A DNA stretch of 9,900 bases from Actinomycetes bacterium (GTDB lineage: Bacteria > Actinomycetota > Thermoleophilia > Solirubrobacterales > Solirubrobacteraceae): assembly GCA_023429855.1 (NCBI GenBank), contig JAEZDB010000314.1, forward strand, positions 1 to 9,900, read 5' to 3'. Shown here piece after piece: positions 6,668-9,900 of the stretch. Position 1 is the first letter of the stretch; every line of letters begins with the position of its first letter. Below the pieces are notes generated by a model that saw only the letters and a program-made list of their open reading frames with translations, searched no databases and was not told the DNA's origin. Both the position numbers and the translations under genes were made by a program.

Positions 6668-8215
6668 GTGAGCGACGACTGGTATCGCAACGATGCGTGG
6701 GGCCGGCGTGATCGCGACGACTTCGAGGCTCGGCTGGCGCGGGCTCGCCCCGGAAACCGCGAGCAGTACCTGAGGATCAAGGGCCTGCACCTGCTGGAGT
6801 CCCGTCGTGGAGCCCGGCGCAAAGCTGGCGTGGAGCTGCTGGAGCGGCTGATCCGCGACTACCCGGACGCAGCGTCGGAGGTCGCTGGGGCGCACTATCT
6901 GCTCGCAGCGCATCATGAGGCGGCGGGCGACGTGCACCGCGCCGCCGACCACTACCGAGCAAGCACCGAGGCCGAGCGCGGCCGCAACCATTGCCACGGT
7001 GGACCGCTCGCTCTCGCGTCGCTGATTGCTCGAGAGCCGTCGCTGGTCAGCGTCAGCGAAGAGGCCGAGCAGCTGCTTGCGTCGGACGTGCCGTCGATCA
7101 TGTGCGACCAGCAGTTCACCTGGGCGCTGGCCAAGGCACGGCTTGCAAGCCGCCGCGGCGCGTCCGCCGAAGCCGCCGCCTATGCGAGCGGGGCGCTCTG
7201 GCTGTTCGGCCACGACCATGGCGTCTCCTCGCGCCACCCGGACGTCGGTCTGATCGGCGAAATCCCGCGTCGCGACTACGACGAGCTGGTGGCCTTCGCC
7301 GCCGCTGGCGATGCGGAGGCGTTCACCCCGCTCGTCGAGGAATACCGCCGTGCCGACGAATCGGTCGAATGGGATTGGAACCTCGTGCGCCGGATGACGG
7401 CTGGAGCCGAAGCGACCTCCGGGGAGAGCGTCACAGGAGAGGCGCCCCACGAGCCGCCGGAGGGTGGCTGGCTCAGCTTCGACGCTGCTGCACGGCCCGT
7501 CCTCCAAGAGCTGCGTGCAGCGGGGTTCGATGACGTCTTTGATCTCTGGGCGTGGACCGGGGCCAAGCTTGCATCAGCGGCCGAAGTCAGGCGGGCCGCG
7601 CCGATCCTGGTGAAGTGGCTCGCGGATGCAGATAACCTCGATGTGCGGGCGGCCATGGCGATGGGGCTGCGAGACCCGCGGGCCCGCAAGCTGGCGGCGG
7701 TGCCCGTGCTCGACGCGTTCGACGCGCTCGACGACCCCGAGATCGGCACTACAGTTAGCCCGCGGACCGACGAGATCGCAGGGCAGCGTCGGCTCAAGAA
7801 CGCCCTCGGCAACGCGATGGCGAGCCTCGCGCGGGACGAGCATCTCGACCGGCTCGAGGCGATCATCCGCAATCCCCGACACGGAAGCGACCGCGGCCTC
7901 GCGTTCTGGGCGCTGAACTACTGCAAAGCCCCGCGGGTCGTCGAGCTGCTGATCGAGATGGTCGACGACCCCGACATCGGAATCAACGCCCTGCACAGTC
8001 TGAAATCGGCGCGGTCGGAGCGAGCCGAGCCGGTGCTCCGCCGACTCGCTGCTCAACAGCCACTTCCGCGGAAGCACCCGAGCGTCGACCGCTACAGCGA
8101 AGAGTTCCTCGACCTGGAACGAGACCACCATCGCCGTGACCTGGAGATCGCCCTGGCGAAGGCCGGCTTGAAGAAGCTGGAGGCCGCGCGCGCCGCGGGG
8201 CGCGCCAGGCCGTAA
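6668..8215 (+). CDS. TPR/HEAT-repeat helical protein
   Basis: A 515-residue, wholly helical protein. The start is GTG at 6668, giving MSDDWYRNDAWGRRD. I associate the W-Y/F-R-N-x-x-W opening and the later QYLRIKGLHLLES with a family of bacterial hypothetical proteins, from memory. Residues 35-200 look like tetratricopeptide-type helix pairs (AGVELLERLIRDYPDA, GAHYLLAAHHEAAGD, YRASTEAE). Residues about 300-465 look like HEAT repeats (APILVKWLADADNLDVRAAM, LDRLEAIIRNP, VVELLIEMVDDPDIGINALH, AEPVLRRLAA). No catalytic motif, signal peptide or membrane segment is visible, so it is probably a cytosolic scaffold. It lies 40 bases after the SGNH-like gene with no hairpin between, so it may be third in that operon, but no good ribosome site is seen. 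Codons such as TTG, ATC and GAA are slightly more mixed than in the operon upstream. The function is unknown. Confidence 0.8.
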   Translation: MSDDWYRNDAWGRRDRDDFEARLARARPGNREQYLRIKGLHLLESRRGARRKAGVELLERLIRDYPDAASEVAGAHYLLAAHHEAAGDVHRAADHYRASTEAERGRNHCHGGPLALASLIAREPSLVSVSEEAEQLLASDVPSIMCDQQFTWALAKARLASRRGASAEAAAYASGALWLFGHDHGVSSRHPDVGLIGEIPRRDYDELVAFAAAGDAEAFTPLVEEYRRADESVEWDWNLVRRMTAGAEATSGESVTGEAPHEPPEGGWLSFDAAARPVLQELRAAGFDDVFDLWAWTGAKLASAAEVRRAAPILVKWLADADNLDVRAAMAMGLRDPRARKLAAVPVLDAFDALDDPEIGTTVSPRTDEIAGQRRLKNALGNAMASLARDEHLDRLEAIIRNPRHGSDRGLAFWALNYCKAPRVVELLIEMVDDPDIGINALHSLKSARSERAEPVLRRLAAQQPLPRKHPSVDRYSEEFLDLERDHHRRDLEIALAKAGLKKLEAARAAGRARP

Positions 8216-8234
8216 CCGGAAAAGCTCTGGCGGG

Positions 8235-8600
8235 TTAGCTGCTGCTGCCGCGCACGCCCGGCAGCCAGCTCAGGAGCGCGTCGCGCAGCGAGTGCTTGCC
8301 GCCCGGAAGGGCCCGCGCTGGCACGGGCGCGGGAGTGCCTTCGGGCGGGTCGGCGATCGTGGCGGCGGGCTGCGCCTGAGGCGACACGCGAGCTGCGGCG
8401 TCGACGGGCTCGGTCACCGTGAGCGCCGGAACCTGATCGTCGGCGGCGCCGGCGGGGGCTGCCGACCCGGCACCGGTGGCGCGGTGGGCGAGCAGCGCCT
8501 CGCGCTCGTCGACGTTCGCAGGTGCGCTGACGAGCAGTACGTTGTCGAAGCGGATGGCGAGCTCGCCGTGTGGCGCAAGCAGGAAGCGCTGCTTGGCCGG
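8235..8600 (-). pseudogene. Coding-like frame without a normal start; possible 5'-truncated gene
   Basis: The minus frame is open from a TGA at 8603-8601 down to a TAA at 8237-8235, about 121 codons. Codon third positions are nearly all G or C, and the translation looks like protein: GELAIRFDNVLLVSAPANVD, then a Pro/Ala-rich linker, then a helical end HSLRDALLSWLPGVRGSSS. In the first 60 codons there is no ATG, GTG or TTG. The first usable start is GTG at 8417, without a ribosome site, which would leave a 60-residue protein made mostly of the linker. The options are a gene that lost its 5' end next to tRNA-Val, a non-standard start (CTG), or a sequencing frameshift. It converges with the TPR/HEAT gene, 19 bases between stops. 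The family is not recognised. Confidence 0.45.
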
Positions 8601-8629
8601 TCAACCCTGGCGATGCGCCCCCTCAAACG

Positions 8630-8659
8630 CGAAACGCCCCGCGGCGGCGGGGCGTTTCG
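8630..8659 (-). terminator. Hairpin terminator of tRNA-Val
   Basis: CGAAACGCCCCGC (8630-8642) and GCGGGGCGTTTCG (8647-8659) form a perfect 13-bp stem with a four-base loop. It starts four bases beyond the 3' end of tRNA-Val. On the minus strand it is followed by CGTTTGAG, a short T-rich tail. Confidence 0.85.
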
Positions 8660-8663
8660 AAAG

Positions 8664-8737
8664 TGGGCCTAACAAGACTCGAACTTGTGACCTCTCGCAT
8701 GTCAAGCGAGCACTCTAACCAACTGAGCTATAGGCCC
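8664..8737 (-). tRNA. tRNA-Val (anticodon GAC)
   Basis: A complete 74-base cloverleaf. The acceptor is GGGCCTA (8737-8731) with TAGGCCC (8671-8665), and the discriminator is A. The D arm has GCTCAGTTGGTTAGAG. The anticodon stem CTCGC/GCGAG encloses TTGACAT, giving anticodon GAC, which reads GTC. The T arm is ACAAG-TTCGAGT-CTTGT. CCA is not encoded. A second imperfect hairpin lies immediately upstream (8742-8771). Confidence 0.97.
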
Positions 8738-8741
8738 TGGT

Positions 8742-8771
8742 GCTCTTCTCGGGGCGAAAGGCCCCAAGAGC
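8742..8771. other. Imperfect hairpin next to the tRNA-Val 5' end
   Basis: GCTCTT (8742-8747) pairs with AAGAGC (8766-8771), and GGGGC (8751-8755) with GCCCC (8761-8765), with a CTC bulge and a GAAAG loop. It sits four bases before the tRNA on the minus strand. It could be a leader structure or processing signal in the tRNA precursor, or an end signal for a transcript arriving from either side. Confidence 0.4.
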
Positions 8772-8860
8772 GGCGGGGTCGGAACCTTAGCAATCGGCGG
8801 CGCGGCGCGACGTGTGGCCAACACCGCCCGGTGCCACGACGCGACGCCGGTGCAAATGCG

Positions 8861-8866
8861 TAGGAT
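8861..8866 (+). promoter_or_regulatory. Possible -10 box for tRNA-Cys
   Basis: TAGGAT matches four of six consensus positions, including the key first T, second A and last T. It lies 11 bases before the mature tRNA 5' end. No convincing -35 is seen at 16-18 bases upstream. Confidence 0.35.
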
Positions 8867-8877
8867 GCGTGACCCCC

Positions 8878-8948
8878 GGCACCGTGGCGGAGGGGTTACG
8901 CAGCGGCCTGCAAAGCCGTGTACACCAGTTCAAATCTGGTCGGTGCCT
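8878..8948 (+). tRNA. tRNA-Cys (anticodon GCA)
   Basis: A complete 71-base cloverleaf. The acceptor is GGCACCG (8878-8884) with CGGTGCC (8941-8947), and the discriminator is T, an identity base for tRNA-Cys. The anticodon stem GCGGC/GCCGT encloses CTGCAAA, giving anticodon GCA, which reads TGC. The T arm is ACCAG-TTCAAAT-CTGGT. CCA is not encoded. No terminator follows; the next promoter begins 12 bases later. Confidence 0.96.
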
Positions 8949-8960
8949 TCAGCTGGGGAC

Positions 8961-8966
8961 TAGCCT
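8961..8966 (+). promoter_or_regulatory. -10 box of a probable leaderless promoter
   Basis: TAGCCT lies seven bases before the ATG at 8974, the same spacing as the box at 4377. There is no Shine-Dalgarno in front of this ATG. A -35 element would fall inside the T arm or acceptor stem of tRNA-Cys, and none is recognisable there. Read-through from the tRNA promoter is an alternative. Confidence 0.5.
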
Positions 8967-8973
8967 CCCCGTC

Positions 8974-9630
8974 ATGCCTCCTCGCAAGCCCGCCGACGAC
9001 TCCGACGAGCGCTCCGAGCAGCCGACCGAGGTCCAGGCCTCGGCCAGCGACGCGGTGGCCGCTGCGGCCGCTGCAGTAGCCGCGGCCAGCGACGCCGCCG
9101 ATGGTGCGAGCCAGGCAGCGAGTGATGCCGATGGCGACGCGCAGGTCTGGGACGACGTCTCTCCCGCAGAGCAGGCTGCCGCAGAGAGCGAGAGCGACGC
9201 GCCGAGCAAAGCTGAGGCCATGAAGGACAAGGCCGACGCCGCCAAGGCGCGCGCTGCCGAGGCCGCCAAGGAATCCGGCAGCCGTGTGCGCAGCGGGATG
9301 GGCAAGGCGCGCGAGAAAGCCGGGAATGCCGCGTCCGACGCCAAGGTCCGCGCTGCGAAGGCCACCGCCGATGCCCGCGACCGCGCCTCGGCCGCCGACG
9401 TCGAAGGCTTCGCCCGGTCGACCACGAGCCTGATCGACACCGCCCGGCCGTTCTTCCTCGCCGGCTGTGCGGCGATCTTCGCGATCCTCGGCTTCCTCGA
9501 AGGCCACGAGTGGACGGCGTCGATCTTTGCGATCGGCGCGATCCTCTGCGTCGGCGGCGCGGCCTTCTCGGCCGAGTTCAATGCCCTACTGCACGCTCGC
9601 GCACGGCGGCAGCCGCCACGCGGCGACTAG
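8974..9630 (+). CDS. Ala/Lys-rich LEA-like helical protein with two C-terminal membrane helices
   Basis: A 218-residue protein starting at ATG 8974; earlier in-frame starts would read through tRNA-Cys and are rejected. Residues 1-75 are acidic, Ala/Ser/Asp-rich and low in complexity (DAVAAAAAAVAAASDAADGA), probably disordered or loosely helical. Residues 80-145 are lysine/alanine heptad- or 11-mer-like repeats (KAEAMKDKADAAKARAAEAA, then KAREKAGNAASDAKVRAAKA), like LEA or apolipoprotein helices. Residues about 160-177 (FFLAGCAAIFAILGF) and 183-201 (SIFAIGAILCVGGAAF) are membrane helices joined by a short EGHEW loop. No signal peptide precedes them, so the long N-terminal part probably lies in the cytoplasm, along the membrane surface or near DNA; this is inference. 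Its role could be membrane protection under desiccation or stress. It converges with the aminotransferase gene, 18 bases between stops. Confidence 0.8.
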   Translation: MPPRKPADDSDERSEQPTEVQASASDAVAAAAAAVAAASDAADGASQAASDADGDAQVWDDVSPAEQAAAESESDAPSKAEAMKDKADAAKARAAEAAKESGSRVRSGMGKAREKAGNAASDAKVRAAKATADARDRASAADVEGFARSTTSLIDTARPFFLAGCAAIFAILGFLEGHEWTASIFAIGAILCVGGAAFSAEFNALLHARARRQPPRGD

Positions 9631-9648
9631 CCCGGCGCGGCTGCGGCC

Positions 9649-9900
9649 TTAGGTCCGCGAAGGACCGACGGCGTCGACGAGGCGGTCGACGTGGTCGGCC
9701 GGCGTCCACGCCCCCAGCGACGCGCGCAGGTAGGGGAGACCCGGGAACCCGCGGATGACGACCCCCGCGGTGGACGCCCGGGCGGCGTCGGCTTCGGCGT
9801 GCTCTGACGTCCAGCTCACGAGCGTCGACGGGCCGCGGTCCAGCACGTGGAGCCCCGCCGCCGCGAGCGCGTCGGCCGCGGCAGCAGCGCAGGCCACGCC
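9649..9900 (-). CDS. PLP-dependent aminotransferase, class V-like, C-terminal end (runs off right edge)
   Basis: Only the last 83 residues are visible; the frame stays open to the window edge, and the true start lies beyond 9900. The pattern is the small C-terminal domain of fold-type I PLP enzymes: a helix (AAAAADALAAAGLHV), a beta strand (TLVSWTS), then a helix leading to AGVVIRGFPGLPYLRASLGAW. The Arg in LRAS corresponds to the substrate-carboxylate arginine of this fold. RGFPG-x-x-x-LRAS-x-GAW followed by a DHVDRLV helix fits the class V (NifS/selenocysteine-lyase-like) group better than histidinol-phosphate aminotransferase, which usually reads LRVTVG. The class assignment comes from memory of family patterns. 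The catalytic lysine lies outside the window, so the reaction cannot be stated. It converges with the LEA-like gene. Confidence 0.7.
   Translation of the reverse strand, partial: GVACAAAAADALAAAGLHVLDRGPSTLVSWTSEHAEADAARASTAGVVIRGFPGLPYLRASLGAWTPADHVDRLVDAVGPSRT

Noticed and set aside
3706..6822. A 1038-codon open frame on the minus strand across the regulator, oxidoreductase and SGNH-like genes
   Set aside because: It is the antisense shadow of three well-supported genes in G/C-rich DNA. Its composition is Arg/Ala/Val/Asp/Gly-rich with no recognisable domain, and it has no ribosome site.
6605..7507. A 300-codon minus-strand frame opposite the TPR/HEAT gene
   Set aside because: Another antisense shadow, with no family pattern and a start inside the convincing plus-strand gene.
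8292..8672. A 126-codon plus-strand frame covering the start-less minus frame and the tRNA-Val terminator
   Set aside because: It runs through the terminator hairpin and into the end of tRNA-Val. Its composition is Gly/Arg-rich, and codon bias favours the minus strand.
3025..8948. The tRNA genes as integration sites of a mobile element
   Set aside because: No integrase, transposase or duplicated tRNA 3' end was seen. The only hint is the start-less frame near tRNA-Val, reported separately.
8812..8973. N-terminal extension of the LEA-like protein
   Set aside because: It would translate straight through the tRNA-Cys gene; the ATG at 8974 with its -10 box is a better start.
6668..9630. A defence island made of the TPR/HEAT and LEA-like genes
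   Set aside because: No nuclease, helicase, reverse transcriptase, toxin or methylase is present, and the genes are separated by opposite-strand genes and tRNAs.

Overview
The window is about 70% G+C. Its codon third positions are almost all G or C, and GTG and TTG starts are common. Two genes carry a -10 box seven bases before the start codon, which suggests leaderless mRNAs. All this fits a high-GC actinobacterium. The style of the small proteins reminds me of the Thermoleophilia/Solirubrobacterales group, but that is an impression, not a test. I see no transposase, integrase, phage gene, CRISPR array or toxin gene. Most of the window looks like ordinary chromosome with several independent short transcription units.

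Layout, left to right. (1) The left edge holds the start of an unrecognised minus-strand gene (92 residues visible), preceded by about 260 bases of hairpin-rich non-coding DNA. (2) A minus-strand TetR-family repressor and a plus-strand alpha/beta hydrolase are divergent. An inverted repeat in the shared promoter region is a good candidate operator. (3) A 68-residue protein with a basic front and an acidic tail starts at TTG behind a perfect GGAGG. It is closed by a perfect 12-bp hairpin shared with a convergent tRNA-Gly(GCC). (4) About 530 bases without a convincing gene follow, part of it only 50% G+C. Then comes a FadR-type GntR regulator, a terminator-like hairpin, and a two-gene unit: a leaderless zinc-free MDR-family oxidoreductase and, 12 bases on, an atypical SGNH-like hydrolase with a beta-sandwich-like segment inside its catalytic domain. 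A TPR/HEAT-repeat protein follows 40 bases later and may belong to the same transcript. (5) Convergent to it is a coding-looking minus-strand stretch with no ordinary start codon at its upstream end, then tRNA-Val(GAC) with its terminator on the minus strand. (6) On the plus strand, tRNA-Cys(GCA) is followed 25 bases later by an apparently leaderless gene. Its product is an Ala/Lys-rich, LEA-like helical protein ending in two membrane helices. (7) At the right edge, convergent, lies the C-terminal end of a PLP-dependent aminotransferase, probably class V.

How the genes may work together. The TetR/hydrolase pair looks like a self-contained regulated esterase unit. The FadR-type regulator sits just upstream of the oxidoreductase/SGNH unit in the same orientation and may control it, but this rests on position only. 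I do not see a clear undescribed multi-gene system. The items most worth a second look are the SGNH-like protein with its inserted domain, the start-less ORF next to tRNA-Val, the LEA-like membrane protein, and the leaderless promoter immediately behind tRNA-Cys.
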